From positions 143,269-207,268 of the forward strand of contig JASCOC010000004.1 of assembly GCA_029959605.1 (NCBI GenBank): 64,000 nt of DNA. The letters are read 5' to 3'. Positions within the stretch are counted from its first letter, which is position 1. The number at the start of each line of letters is the position of its first letter. The notes beneath the pieces are model-generated. The model worked only from the letters and a program-made list of their open reading frames with translations, had not been told where the DNA came from and did not search any database. The stretch comes from Lysobacteraceae bacterium PS02340. GTDB taxonomy: Bacteria > Pseudomonadota > Gammaproteobacteria > Xanthomonadales > Xanthomonadaceae. Shown piece by piece: positions 18,777-27,443 of this stretch. The position numbers and the translations under genes are program-made.

Positions 18777-19286
18777 AATCGAGCCGTAAAGCGAGCCGAG
18801 CATCGCAGGGCGACGGGGTCGTAGAGCAGCCCATGTCTGAGCGTAGCGAGTTTGGGCTGCGTGCCCCGTTGCCCGAGAAGCGCAGGGGACCGCCGCGGCT
18901 CCATCGCGGCGGATCGCGTCCGGCGAAGACGGTTTTGCTTACTTTTGCCAAGACAAAAGTAAGCCGCGCGACAGCGCGGAAGCCCTGTACTTGATCTTCG
19001 CTTGTGCGGTTGATTCTTTGTTTGAAACAACAAGTCGAAGAGCGACGAGCGAAGAAGCGCAAGCAATTGCAGGGCTTTCGCCCGCTGCGCGTGCGAGTCC
19101 CTTTTGGATGGACCCAAAAGGAACCAAAAGGTCCCTTCGCCGGACGCGAGCCGATGCGATGAAGCCGCATCGGTGCCCTCCGCTCCTCGCCTGACGCGGC
19201 ACGCAGCCCAAACTCGCTGCGCTCAGACATGGGCTGCTCTTCGGCCACGCCAGGCTCCGGTGCTCGGCTCGCTCTACGGCTCGATT
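18777..19286. repeat. Large palindromic repeat element, about 510 bases
   Basis: The arms 18777-18865 and 19198-19286 are inverted copies of about 89 bases with a few differences (shared AATCGAGCCGT, AGCAGCCCATGTCTGAGCG and GTTTGGGCTGCGTGCC-type blocks). Further inverted pieces occur inside, for example CGCGTCCGGCGAAG near 18916 against CTTCGCCGGACGCG near 19136. A perfect 11-bp hairpin GCTTACTTTTG/CAAAAGTAAGC lies at 18937-18964, and a CCTTTTGG/CCAAAAGG-type pair near 19099. No convincing protein is encoded. Together with the flanking hexamer tracts it fills most of the 825-base gap after the GGDEF-EAL gene. Confidence 0.85.
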
Positions 19287-19303
19287 CAGATCAAGAGCTG
19301 GGA

Positions 19304-19369
19304 GCCAAAGCCAAAGCCAAAGCCAAAGCCAAAGCCAAAGCCAACGCCAACGCCGAAGCCGAAGCCAGA
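19304..19369. repeat. Hexamer tandem repeat GCCAAA and variants, x11
   Basis: Six perfect GCCAAA units followed by GCCAAC x2, GCCGAA x2 and GCCAGA. In one plus-strand frame it reads Ala-Lys repeats and stays open into the small membrane-protein gene at 19502. Confidence 0.92.
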
Positions 19370-19501
19370 GCGAAAGCAAAGCAAAAAACCGAAGCCGCGC
19401 CTAAGTCCAAAAACCGAGGCCGAAACACTCGACCACCTACACGCCACCCATCACCCACCCCGGTATGCTCATGCCCCCCGGAACGCGTCACGGATGTCGC
19501 C

Positions 19502-19774
19502 ATGGGCATGTGGTCTCCGCTCGAGATGTTCTGCCTGCTGGCCGGCCTGGTCGTGTGGGCTGTAGCCAGTGTCGTGAGTGTGCGTCTGGTGCTCGCGCAT
19601 CGACGTGTGTGGCCGCCGGAGCTTGTCGAACACGGCGCCGCGTTTCCGGAACTGCCGACGCATGCGCGACTCGCGGCGCTCGATGCGCTGCTGGCGAACG
19701 GGCGGATCGGCGCTGCCGAGCACGCGGCGCGGCGTCGGGATCTGATGCTGGAAGCGGTCGGTTTCGGTCGCTAG
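19502..19774 (+). CDS. Small membrane protein with SHOCT-like C-terminus
   Basis: 90 residues from ATG 19502 (ATG 19508 is also possible). One membrane helix, about residues 6-28 (LEMFCLLAGLVVWAVASVVSV), then a soluble tail ending LAALDALLANGRIGAAEHAARRRDLM, which resembles the short SHOCT-type helix pair found at the ends of small membrane proteins. Function unknown. The frame stays open upstream through the Ala-Lys hexamer array, so a longer form starting at 19229 is formally possible, but its composition is that of the repeat and I do not favour it. Confidence 0.6.
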   Translation: MGMWSPLEMFCLLAGLVVWAVASVVSVRLVLAHRRVWPPELVEHGAAFPELPTHARLAALDALLANGRIGAAEHAARRRDLMLEAVGFGR

Positions 19775-19796
19775 GACGACGACACGCGACACCCGC

Positions 19797-20426
19797 TCAG
19801 AAGATCCGCGCCAGCCATTCGGTCGCAGCCGTCGCCAGCGTGCCGCTGAGTACGCCGAAGAAGCCGATCGCAACGACCCCGCCGACCCACGCCCACACCA
19901 TCAGTGCGCCGTCGCGCTCCAGCAGTGCCAGCGAATAGGCCAGCAACAAGAGGCCGAACACGTAGTTGGTGAACGGAATCGGCAGCGCCAGCAACACGCC
20001 GAGCAGCACCAGTTGCAGGCCGGTGAACATCGCCGCGGCGCGGTGGTCGAGCACGCCGGGCAGGCGCGGGCGGCTGAAGCGTTCGACGCGGCGCAGCCAG
20101 GGTTCGAGCACGGTTTCGAAGCGCTGCACCGCGCTGCGATGCGGGCCGCGTTCTGCGATGAAGCGGGGCAGCCACGGTTTGCGCAGGCCGATCAGCAGTT
20201 GCGCGCCGACCAGTGCGACCAGCGGGCCGCCGATCGCGCCGCCGACGCCCGGAATCGGGATGAAGGCGGGCAGGGTGGCGACGAACAGCATCATGCCGAA
20301 CACGCGCTTGCCCAGACCGATCAGCAGTTCGGTGAAGCGCAACTGGTCGTCGGGATCGCCCAGCGCCATCGCGGCGAGCAGCTCACGGGTGCTGGCTTCC
20401 TCGCGCGAGGGAATCTCAGGCGTCAT
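19797..20426 (-). CDS. ExoD family exopolysaccharide-synthesis membrane protein
   Basis: 209 residues from ATG 20426. Hydrophobic segments include GLGKRVFGMMLFVATLPAFIPIPGVGGAIGGPLVALVGAQLL, characteristic of ExoD, plus three later helices. Rhizobial ExoD affects exopolysaccharide production and alkali sensitivity; its biochemical role is not established. Its start lies 11 bases inside the end of the upstream CorC-like gene, so the two are translationally coupled. Confidence 0.85.
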   Translation of the reverse strand: MTPEIPSREEASTRELLAAMALGDPDDQLRFTELLIGLGKRVFGMMLFVATLPAFIPIPGVGGAIGGPLVALVGAQLLIGLRKPWLPRFIAERGPHRSAVQRFETVLEPWLRRVERFSRPRLPGVLDHRAAAMFTGLQLVLLGVLLALPIPFTNYVFGLLLLAYSLALLERDGALMVWAWVGGVVAIGFFGVLSGTLATAATEWLARIF

Positions 20427-21729
20427 CGCCGCCCGCGTCCGCATCCGGAAGGCGCTGCAGCAGCAGCTTGTCGACGCGCGGGCCGTCGAGGTCGACGATC
20501 TCGATCCGCCAACCCTGCCACTCGAAGTGCTCGGCGACGTTGGGAATGCGACTGAAGCGCGCGATCGTCATGCCGGCCGCGGTGTGGAAGATGTGCTCGT
20601 CCTCGCCCGGCAACGGGCCGCCGCCCAGCAGTTCGCGCAGCGCGCCGGTCGGGAGCGTGCCGTCGACCAGCATCGAGCCGTCCTCGCGCTGGACCACCAG
20701 CGGCGCGGCGTCGAGGCCGCTGCTCTGGGTCCGGCCGATCACCGCTTCCATCACGTCGTTGAGCGTGACCATGCCGGTGATGTCGCCGTATTCGTCGACC
20801 ACCAGCGCCAGGGATTGCTGGTTCTCGCGCAGGATCTCCAGGAGCTTCATCGCCGGGGTCGATTCGGAGACGAACAGCGGCTCGCGGAGATACTTGAAGA
20901 GGTCGAATTCCTTTTTCTCGAGCCGGTCGATCAGCGACTTGATCTCGAGCACGCCGACCACGTCCGAATCGTTGCCGCGGAACACCGGGTAGCGCGAGTA
21001 GGGCGTCTCGCGCATCTCGGCGAGGTTCTCCTCGAAGCCGGCCGAGACGTCGAGCCAGGCGATGCGCGTGCGCGGCGTCATCAGGCTTTCCGCGTCACGG
21101 TCGCCGAGGGTGAGCACCCGGTTGACCATGTTGCGCTCGTCGGCATCGATCACGCCTTGCTCGTGGCCTTCGCTGACCAGCATGCGGATCTCTTCTTCCG
21201 ACACCTGCGCCGCTTCGGTCTTGTCCAGGCGCAGCAGCTTCAGCAGCCCGCGCACGCTGGCGCTGAGCAGCCACACCGCCGGCGTGGCGATGCGCGACAG
21301 CCAGTGCATCGGCAGGGCGACCAGGGAGGCCAGGCGCTCGGGCGCAAGCAGGGCGAGGCGCTTGGGCAGCAGTTCGCCGAAGACGATCGTCAGGAACGTG
21401 ATCAGGCTCACCGCGAGCACGGTGCCGACGGTCGAGGCATAAGTGCCGAGGATCGGCAGGCTCGACGCGAGCCAGGTGCCGATCAGGCTGCCCAGCGCAT
21501 CGCCGCCGAGCATGCCGGTGAGCACGCCGATCGTGGTGATGCCGACCTGCACCGTCGACAGGAAACGCTCGGGATGCTCGGCCAGTTCCAGCGCCGCGCG
21601 CGCACTGCGGTGCTCGGCGGCCATCTGCTTCAGGCGCGGTTTGCGGGACGTGACCACTGACATCTCCGACAACGCGAAGAACGCGTTGCAGGCGATCAGG
21701 GCCAGGACGATGAGGATCAGCTCGAGCAT
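20416..21729 (-). CDS. CorC/HlyC family membrane protein (CNNM, CBS pair, CorC domain)
   Basis: 437 residues. N-terminal CNNM membrane domain (MLELILIVLALIACNAFFALSEMSV and FGELLPKRLAL), then a CBS pair with TPRTRIAWLDV and LALVVDEYGDITGMVTLNDVMEAVIG, and a C-terminal CorC/HlyC domain with FHTAAGMTIARF. Members act in magnesium or other divalent-cation export; older annotations call them hemolysins, which is not supported here. Overlaps the ExoD gene downstream. The 267 bases upstream hold the divergent control region of the phosphate-transport genes. Confidence 0.92.
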   Translation of the reverse strand: MLELILIVLALIACNAFFALSEMSVVTSRKPRLKQMAAEHRSARAALELAEHPERFLSTVQVGITTIGVLTGMLGGDALGSLIGTWLASSLPILGTYASTVGTVLAVSLITFLTIVFGELLPKRLALLAPERLASLVALPMHWLSRIATPAVWLLSASVRGLLKLLRLDKTEAAQVSEEEIRMLVSEGHEQGVIDADERNMVNRVLTLGDRDAESLMTPRTRIAWLDVSAGFEENLAEMRETPYSRYPVFRGNDSDVVGVLEIKSLIDRLEKKEFDLFKYLREPLFVSESTPAMKLLEILRENQQSLALVVDEYGDITGMVTLNDVMEAVIGRTQSSGLDAAPLVVQREDGSMLVDGTLPTGALRELLGGGPLPGEDEHIFHTAAGMTIARFSRIPNVAEHFEWQGWRIEIVDLDGPRVDKLLLQRLPDADAGGDDA

Positions 21730-21920
21730 TGCCGGAGCCTCCTGCCGGATTGAGGGCGATGCAGAGCATCGGGGGAGGCGTCAGCGGTGTGCGTCGCGGG
21801 GAGCGGTCTAGAGTCGTCGTCCATGTGAAAGATGAACAGCGCAAGGGGCGCGGCGGCGACTATAACAGGCCGCGATGTGACGACCGCCGTACACCCCGGG
21901 GCGGCCCGGGCTGGCCCGGA

Positions 21921-21941
21921 GTGTCATCGAACCGTCATAAT
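21921..21941 (+). promoter_or_regulatory. Pho-box-like direct repeat with a CATAAT -10-like hexamer
   Basis: Two 7-base repeats GTGTCAT and CCGTCAT, four bases apart, match the spacing and much of the consensus of a PhoB box. The second repeat runs into CATAAT (21936-21941), which resembles a -10 element; no -35 is visible 16-18 bases upstream. It lies 56-76 bases before the PhoU-like gene. In classical Pho promoters the box is farther upstream of the -10, so the reading is tentative. Confidence 0.4.
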
Positions 21942-21996
21942 CCGCGCCTTGCGCAGAGCGCCCGGTCCCGGGCGCGCGACTTCAAGGCGTCCCGGC

Positions 21997-22623
21997 ATGT
22001 TCTCCCTGCAAACGATCTTCGGCCAAGGCAACCAGTTCTACACGCTGCTCGAGGAGGCCGCCGTGGCCGCGCACGACAGCACCGTCGCGCTGCATTCGAT
22101 GCTCAAGGCGTCGGACCGCCAGCCGGCGCTGGACGCGTTCAAGCTGGCGCGCATGCGCGAGCGCGAGGCGTCGGACAAGATCAGCCAGGCGCTGGTGGAC
22201 AGCTTCATCACCCCGATCGAACGCGAGGACATCGAAGCGCTGGGCTCGGCGCTTTACAAGATTCCCAAGCAGGTCGAGAAGTTCGCCGACCGCTACTCGC
22301 TGGCGACGCGCCATCTCGAACACATCGACTTCGCGCCGCGCGCGGCGATGCTCGAGCAGGCGTCGGCGGTCGTGGTGAAGATGGTCAAGACCCTGCGCAG
22401 CATGAAGCTCGAGCCGATGAAGGCGCTCAACGACGAGCTGCGTGCGCTGGAGAACGAGGCCGACCGGCTGATGCTCGAGCTCTACCGCGACATCTACTCG
22501 GGCAGTCTCGAGCCGCTGCAGATGTTCCTGCTCAAGGAGTTCTTCGAGATTCTCGAAAAGGCGATCGACCGCTGCCGCGAGGCGGGCGTGGTCGCCTACG
22601 AGATCGTGCTGAAGAATTCCTGA
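21997..22623 (+). CDS. PhoU-like DUF47 protein, Pit accessory
   Basis: 208 residues from ATG 21997, almost entirely helical, typical of DUF47 (TIFGQGNQFYTLLEEAA at the start; LRALENEADRLMLELYRDIY and LEKAIDRCREAGVVAYEIVLK at the end). DUF47 proteins are PhoU relatives that sit beside low-affinity phosphate transporters and modulate them. The pit gene follows 13 bases downstream, which fits. Confidence 0.93.
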   Translation: MFSLQTIFGQGNQFYTLLEEAAVAAHDSTVALHSMLKASDRQPALDAFKLARMREREASDKISQALVDSFITPIEREDIEALGSALYKIPKQVEKFADRYSLATRHLEHIDFAPRAAMLEQASAVVVKMVKTLRSMKLEPMKALNDELRALENEADRLMLELYRDIYSGSLEPLQMFLLKEFFEILEKAIDRCREAGVVAYEIVLKNS

Positions 22624-22636
22624 CGGACTCCGGATC

Positions 22637-23764
22637 ATGCTGACCCTCGTGCTGATCGTGGTCGCGACCGCGCTGGTGTTCGAATACATCAACGGGTTCC
22701 ACGACACCGCCAATTCGATCGCGACCGTCGTCGCCACCAAGGTGCTGTCGCCGATGCAGGCGGTGGGCCTGGCCGCATCGATGAACCTGATCGGCGCGCT
22801 GATGGGCACGGCGGTCGCGAAGACCATTTCGTCGGGCCTGATCGACGCCGGCGTCATCGACGTGGGCTCGCAGCTGATCCTGTGCGCGCTGCTGGGCGGC
22901 ATCGTCTGGAACCTGATCACCTGGTGGTGGGGCCTGCCGTCGTCGTCGTCGCACGCGTTGATCGGTGGTCTGATCGGCGCCGCGCTGGCGGCCGCGTCCA
23001 ACAATCTCGACGTGGTGATCTGGTCGGAGCCGGCGCAGCCGATCTGGCACAGCGCGGGCGTGCTGTGGAAGGTCATCGTGCCGATGGTCAGTTCGCCGGT
23101 GCTGGGGTTCGCCGCAGGCTTTCTGATGATGGGCGTGCTGTTCTTCGCGATCTCGATGATGGCGCGCAGCGGCGGCGTGCTCGCACGCATCGCGCGGCCG
23201 CGCTGGGTCAACGCGTTCTTCGGCAAGAGCCAGATCGTCTCGGCTGCCGGCATGGGCTTCGCGCACGGCATGAACGATGCGCAGAAGACGATGGGCATCG
23301 TGGCGCTCACCCTGGTCAGCGCGCAGAGCGTCGGCACGCTCGACAACCTGCCGGCCTGGCTGGCGTTCCTGCATCCCTCGGACGCCGCGCTGGCCGAAGG
23401 CGACATCGACCTGTGGATCAAGATCACCTGCGCCGTGGTGATGGCCGCCGGTACCGCCGCGGGTGGCTGGCGCATCATCAAGACGCTGGGCCACAAGCTG
23501 GTCAAGCTGCACCCGATCCACGGTTTCGCGGCCGAGACCAGTGCCGCGTCGGTGATCCTGGCCGCCTCGTCGATGGGCATTCCGGTGTCGACCACGCACA
23601 ACATCTCCGCCGCGATCATGGGCGTGGGCACGGCCAAGCGCCTCAACGCGATCAAGTGGACGGTCGTCAACAAGATGATCTGGGCGTGGATCCTGACGAT
23701 CCCGATGTCCGGCGGCATCGCCTACGGCCTGTTCCGCATGTTCCACCACTTCGGCTGGGTCTGA
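22637..23764 (+). CDS. pit: Inorganic phosphate transporter, PiT family
   Basis: 375 residues, about ten membrane helices. The two PiT repeats are clear: GFHDTANSIATVVAT with LPSSSSHALIGGLIGA in the first half, and AHGMNDAQKTMGIVA with GIPVSTTHNISAAIMGVG in the second. These carriers move neutral metal-phosphate complexes with protons or sodium across the inner membrane. Encoded directly behind its PhoU-like partner. Confidence 0.95.
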   Translation: MLTLVLIVVATALVFEYINGFHDTANSIATVVATKVLSPMQAVGLAASMNLIGALMGTAVAKTISSGLIDAGVIDVGSQLILCALLGGIVWNLITWWWGLPSSSSHALIGGLIGAALAAASNNLDVVIWSEPAQPIWHSAGVLWKVIVPMVSSPVLGFAAGFLMMGVLFFAISMMARSGGVLARIARPRWVNAFFGKSQIVSAAGMGFAHGMNDAQKTMGIVALTLVSAQSVGTLDNLPAWLAFLHPSDAALAEGDIDLWIKITCAVVMAAGTAAGGWRIIKTLGHKLVKLHPIHGFAAETSAASVILAASSMGIPVSTTHNISAAIMGVGTAKRLNAIKWTVVNKMIWAWILTIPMSGGIAYGLFRMFHHFGWV

Positions 23765-23794
23765 TCCCGCCACGCGCCGCCGCATACTGCGGCG

Positions 23795-24145
23795 ATGCAT
23801 AACGCCCACTCGAAGGCGGACGCCCGCGCCCGCATCCTCGCCGCGATCCGCGCGGTGCCGGCCGGCCGCGTTGCCGGCTACGGACACATCGCGCGCCGCG
23901 CCGGTCTGCCGGGGCGTGCGCGGCTGGTCGCGCGGGTGCTGCGCGATCACGGCGATGCGGACCTGCCGTGGCATCGCATCGTGCGCAGTGACGGGCGCAT
24001 CGCGTTCCCCGACGGTTCGCCGGGCTTCCGCGAACAGGCGCAGCGGCTGCGCGCCGAGGGCGTCACCGTGACGCGTGGTCGGGTGCGGATGCCGATCGAC
24101 GACACGCTCGACGCCGCGCTGTGGGGCCCCGACGCACACGCCTGA
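23795..24145 (+). CDS. Alkyltransferase-like DNA repair protein (ATL)
   Basis: 116 residues related to the C-terminal domain of O6-methylguanine methyltransferases (VPAGRVAGYGHIARRAG). At the alkyl-acceptor site the PCHRV motif reads PWHRIV: Cys is replaced by Trp, as in E. coli Atl. Such proteins bind O6-alkylguanine and hand it to nucleotide excision repair instead of removing the alkyl group. It follows pit by 30 bases but has no obvious functional link to it. Confidence 0.9.
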   Translation: MHNAHSKADARARILAAIRAVPAGRVAGYGHIARRAGLPGRARLVARVLRDHGDADLPWHRIVRSDGRIAFPDGSPGFREQAQRLRAEGVTVTRGRVRMPIDDTLDAALWGPDAHA

Positions 24146-24208
24146 TCCGGCACGATCGTCTACACGCCTGCGCCGGTATCATGACGCCGGAAAAAACGAG
24201 GAGTCGGG

Positions 24209-24862
24209 ATGTTTCCGAGGTTGCCGCTGGCCGTCAAAGTGATCCTGGCCATCAACGTGGTCGTGTTCGTGCTGCAGCTGGCGATCGGCAATGCGCTCGC
24301 GCATTTCATGCTGTGGCCGCTGGGCGGCGCGGAGGCGGGCGGGCTCGGCTTCCAGCCATGGCAGCTGGTGACCTACGGCTTCATGCACGACCCGCGCAAC
24401 ATCGGGCATCTGGCGTTCAACATGCTGGCACTAGCGATGTTCGGCTCGCAGCTCGAATACACCTGGGGCACCAGGCGCTTCGTCACCTATTACCTGGTCT
24501 GCGTGATCGGCGCGGGGCTGTGCCAGCTCGGCGTGGTGACGTGGTCGCTGGCGCAGGGCGCGTTTCCGTATCCCACGCTCGGTGCGTCGGGCGGTGTGTT
24601 CGGTCTGCTGCTGGCCTACGGCGTGCTGTTTCCGAACCAGCGGCTTGTGCTGCTGTTTCCGCCGATCCCGATGCGCGCACGCACGCTGGTGATCGTCTAC
24701 GGCCTGGTCGAGCTCGTGCTCGGCATCACCGGCACGCGCTCGGGCGTCGCCCATTTCGCCCACCTGGGCGGCATGCTGTTCGGCTGGCTGCTGCTGCAGC
24801 ACTGGCGCGGACGTCCGCCGTTCAATCGCAGTGGCGGCAAGCGGCACGTGCGCAGGGTCTGA
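24209..24862 (+). CDS. Rhomboid family intramembrane serine protease
   Basis: 217 residues, six membrane helices. The catalytic pair is present: Ser127 in GASGGVFG and His185 in HFAHLGG; His67 and Asn71 in GHLAFNML provide the usual oxyanion residues. This is the short bacterial form without extra domains, close to the 200-residue core. Natural substrates of bacterial rhomboids are mostly unknown. Stands alone between the ATL gene and a repeat copy. Confidence 0.92.
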   Translation: MFPRLPLAVKVILAINVVVFVLQLAIGNALAHFMLWPLGGAEAGGLGFQPWQLVTYGFMHDPRNIGHLAFNMLALAMFGSQLEYTWGTRRFVTYYLVCVIGAGLCQLGVVTWSLAQGAFPYPTLGASGGVFGLLLAYGVLFPNQRLVLLFPPIPMRARTLVIVYGLVELVLGITGTRSGVAHFAHLGGMLFGWLLLQHWRGRPPFNRSGGKRHVRRV

Positions 24863-24884
24863 GGCGCCCACTTCCATCGGGTTT

Positions 24885-24917
24885 CGATGGGTTGCGCTTC
24901 GCGCTCCCCATCCTACG
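24885..24917. repeat. Single copy of dispersed repeat related to 13591-13737
   Basis: CGATGGGTTGCGCTTC followed by CCCATCCTACG, the same orientation and core as the copy at 13705-13737. It lies between the rhomboid gene and the terminator at 24990. Confidence 0.7.
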
Positions 24918-24989
24918 AAAGCCCAGCCAGTCGATGCACGGTCGAGCGTCAGCCGCACACATCGCCTGACGCATCACAAGACGCCCAAG

Positions 24990-25019
24990 AAAAATGCGCC
25001 GGACGAGCCGGCGCATTTT
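24990..25019. terminator. Bidirectional hairpin terminator between convergent genes
   Basis: Perfect 12-bp stem (24991-25002 with 25008-25019) whose ends are A-rich on the left and T-rich on the right, so it can end transcription of both the rhomboid gene and the M13 gene on the other strand. Confidence 0.85.
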
Positions 25020-25040
25020 CGTGTCACGCGTGGCCCCGGC

Positions 25041-27065
25041 TCAGCGCCAGATCCGGACCTGGTCTTCGGCCTTGCGGTTCATCGCATCGTTGGCGCCGCA
25101 CTTGAAGGTCTCGGTGTAGACCGGCAGGTTCGTCACCGGGCCGTTCGCCCGCCACTGGCCCGGCGCATGCACGCTGGTGGCGGCGCTGCGGGTCGCGGTG
25201 TCGACGGCCGGCTGCTGGCGCCACAGCTGTGCCCAGCCGCGGAAGAACGCTTCCTTGCCCGATTGCGCGAGTTCCGGGTTCGCGGTCTGCAGCGCATCCC
25301 ATGCGAGTTCCACGCCGGCGAGGTCGGCGGCGTTCTCGTCGCGGGTCAGCGCGCCGTTGACCTGGGTGCCGGTCAGGCCCGGATATCCGTAGCCGTTGTA
25401 CTGCGAGACGAGCTTGTCGGTGGCGGTCAGCCAGCCGGCGTCGTCGTCGGTGCTCCACCAGGTGCGCACGGTGCCGGCGCTGTCGACCAGCTTGCCCTTG
25501 ATGTCGACCGCGCGGCTCAGCTCGTGGCCGACCAGTGCGCCGTAGGTGCCGTAGTGCGTGGCGGCGTCGGCAGCGACGTCGAGCACCGGCGGCTGCAGCA
25601 CGGCGGCGGACACGATCAGGCGGTTCTGCGCGAGGTCGTAGGCCAGCGCCGGCGTCTGCGGCAGCACGTCCCAGCGGCGGCCGGCATTGGCCTGGCCGAT
25701 GCGGCGCATTTCCTGCGCATGGCGCCAGGTCGATGCGATGAGCATGTTGCTGCCGAAGCTGGCGCGGCCCATCGGCTGCACCGTGTAGTCGATGTCCTGC
25801 ACCGGCGCGCCGATCTCGATCTTCAGCGCGGCCAGCTTGGCCTTGGCCTCGGTCTTCGCGACCGGGGTCATCCAGGTGTTGCGCTCGATGCCGCGGCCGA
25901 GCGCGTCCCGCACCTGGCCGGCGATCGTCTCGGCGCGGGCGCGGGTGGTGTCGGGCAGATACGCGGCGACGTATTCGCGCGACATCATCGGACCGGCGGC
26001 GCGGTTGATCGCGCCCAGCACCAGCTGCTGACGGCTCGGCTGCGCGGTTTCGCCGCGCAGGATGCGGCCGTGGAAATCGTATTCGGCGTCGCGGAAGCTC
26101 TTCGACAGGTACGGCGCCATGGCGTTGCCGATATGGAAGCGCAGGTACGCCTTCCACTGTTCCGGCTTGAGCGCATTGACCAGCGTGTCGAGCTGGGTGA
26201 ACAGCTCGGGGTTCGCCAGCGACACCTGCGGTGCCTGCACGCTCTGCGCGGACAGGAACGTGCCCAGCTGCAGGCGGCGGTACTGCTTGTCGAGACCGGC
26301 CGTGTCGACGAGCGCGTACTGCGCGCGCGGATCGCGCAGGTCGGCCAGCGGCTTGGACACGGCGGCGATGCGACGCTCCAGATCGATGACCAGCGCGGTC
26401 TCGGCGTCGAGACGGTCTTCGGCGGTGCCGGTCAGCGCGAGGATGTTGCGCACGTACTGCGTGTACTGCGAGACGATCTGCTGCGTCTCGGCATCGCCAC
26501 GGCTGTAGTACGCCGGATCGGGCAGACCGAGGCCACCCTGGGTGAAGTAACCGACGTGGCGGTTGAGATCGGCCAGATCGACTTCCGCGCCGAACTCGAA
26601 CAGCACCGGGATGCCGACCTGGTGCAGTGCGGCGAGTGCCGGTGCGATGTCACGCGTGCGGCGGATGCCGTCGATGCGGGCGATCAGCGGAGCGATCGGC
26701 TTGGCGCCGTCGGCTTCCACCGCGGCCTCGTCCAAGCCGCTGGCCCAGAAGTCGCCGAGCAGGCGCTGCACGTCGTTCTGCGGCGCCGTCATCGCTTTGT
26801 TGAGCAGGTCGTGCTGCTGCGTGAGCGCGAGCGCCTGCAGTTCACCGAGCGCCGAACGCGTGCCCTGACCGGCGACGACCATGTTCGCGGCCAGCCAGTC
26901 CTTGTTGACGAAGCTGTAGAGGTCGGTACAGGCGGTGACCGGCGGCGGTCCCTTCGGGGCGGCGGCGCGGCGACGCTGGGCGTCGGCATCGGAACTCAGG
27001 CCGACCAGCAGTGCGATCGAGGCGGCGAGCAGGGCGGGGCGGGCAAGCGTGTGCTGGATCGGCAT
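25041..27065 (-). CDS. M13 (neprilysin-like) peptidase homologue with degenerate zinc site
   Basis: 674 residues with a signal peptide (LLAASIALLVGLSSDADAQ). It is a full-length M13 protein by architecture, but the zinc helix reads HELSR at residues 514-518 instead of HExxH, so the second zinc histidine is Arg. The third ligand region DENAADLAG (Glu577, Asp581) is kept. The substrate-binding NAYY motif is also lost, reading LAYDLAQN. The neighbouring paralogue keeps both motifs. It is therefore probably a non-catalytic or altered homologue with an exported location. The frame is intact with no stop or frameshift. Its codon use looks like that of its neighbours, which argues for retained function. 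Confidence 0.9.
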   Translation of the reverse strand: MPIQHTLARPALLAASIALLVGLSSDADAQRRRAAAPKGPPPVTACTDLYSFVNKDWLAANMVVAGQGTRSALGELQALALTQQHDLLNKAMTAPQNDVQRLLGDFWASGLDEAAVEADGAKPIAPLIARIDGIRRTRDIAPALAALHQVGIPVLFEFGAEVDLADLNRHVGYFTQGGLGLPDPAYYSRGDAETQQIVSQYTQYVRNILALTGTAEDRLDAETALVIDLERRIAAVSKPLADLRDPRAQYALVDTAGLDKQYRRLQLGTFLSAQSVQAPQVSLANPELFTQLDTLVNALKPEQWKAYLRFHIGNAMAPYLSKSFRDAEYDFHGRILRGETAQPSRQQLVLGAINRAAGPMMSREYVAAYLPDTTRARAETIAGQVRDALGRGIERNTWMTPVAKTEAKAKLAALKIEIGAPVQDIDYTVQPMGRASFGSNMLIASTWRHAQEMRRIGQANAGRRWDVLPQTPALAYDLAQNRLIVSAAVLQPPVLDVAADAATHYGTYGALVGHELSRAVDIKGKLVDSAGTVRTWWSTDDDAGWLTATDKLVSQYNGYGYPGLTGTQVNGALTRDENAADLAGVELAWDALQTANPELAQSGKEAFFRGWAQLWRQQPAVDTATRSAATSVHAPGQWRANGPVTNLPVYTETFKCGANDAMNRKAEDQVRIWR

Positions 27066-27391
27066 TGCGGAGTCCGTGCGGGCATGAATCGCGCAAGTCT
27101 AGCAAGCCGCGCGGTGGCAGGACGGTGCGGGATTTCGCGTTCAGGGATGTCCCGTCGCATGCGCGGTGCGCGACGTGACCGCAGCCTGGTCCGGTCCGTC
27201 GATGTGCGGGCAGTTGCTGACGCACGGAAGTGCCTGCGAAGCGTCGTGGCGCCGCGCACGTCGGGGCGTCTGGCCGCAGACATTTCGCCGTGGGCGTCGA
27301 CCCCGGATCAAGTCCAGGGCAGGTGCGCTACCGCAGGCGCGGTGTCGAAAACGACGCGCGTCGCTCGCGCTCGCGCCGTGGTCGGGACACG

Positions 27392-27417
27392 AAAAAGCCC
27401 GGCATCACTGCCGGGCT
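27392..27417 (-). terminator. Rho-independent terminator after the active M13 gene
   Basis: On the minus strand a 9-bp stem AGCCCGGCA/TGCCGGGCT with a GTGA loop is followed by five T. It lies 27 bases past the stop of the gene at 27444. Confidence 0.85.
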
Positions 27418-27443
27418 TCGTCGTTACCGCGATCCCGCGTGGA

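Noticed and set aside
27066..27443. Possible small gene between the two M13 genes, including a stretch reading DPGSSPG.
   Set aside because: The CCCCGGATCAAGTCC-type segment near 27301 is a common intergenic snippet that yields this peptide in many genomes; no ribosome site or domain supports a gene.
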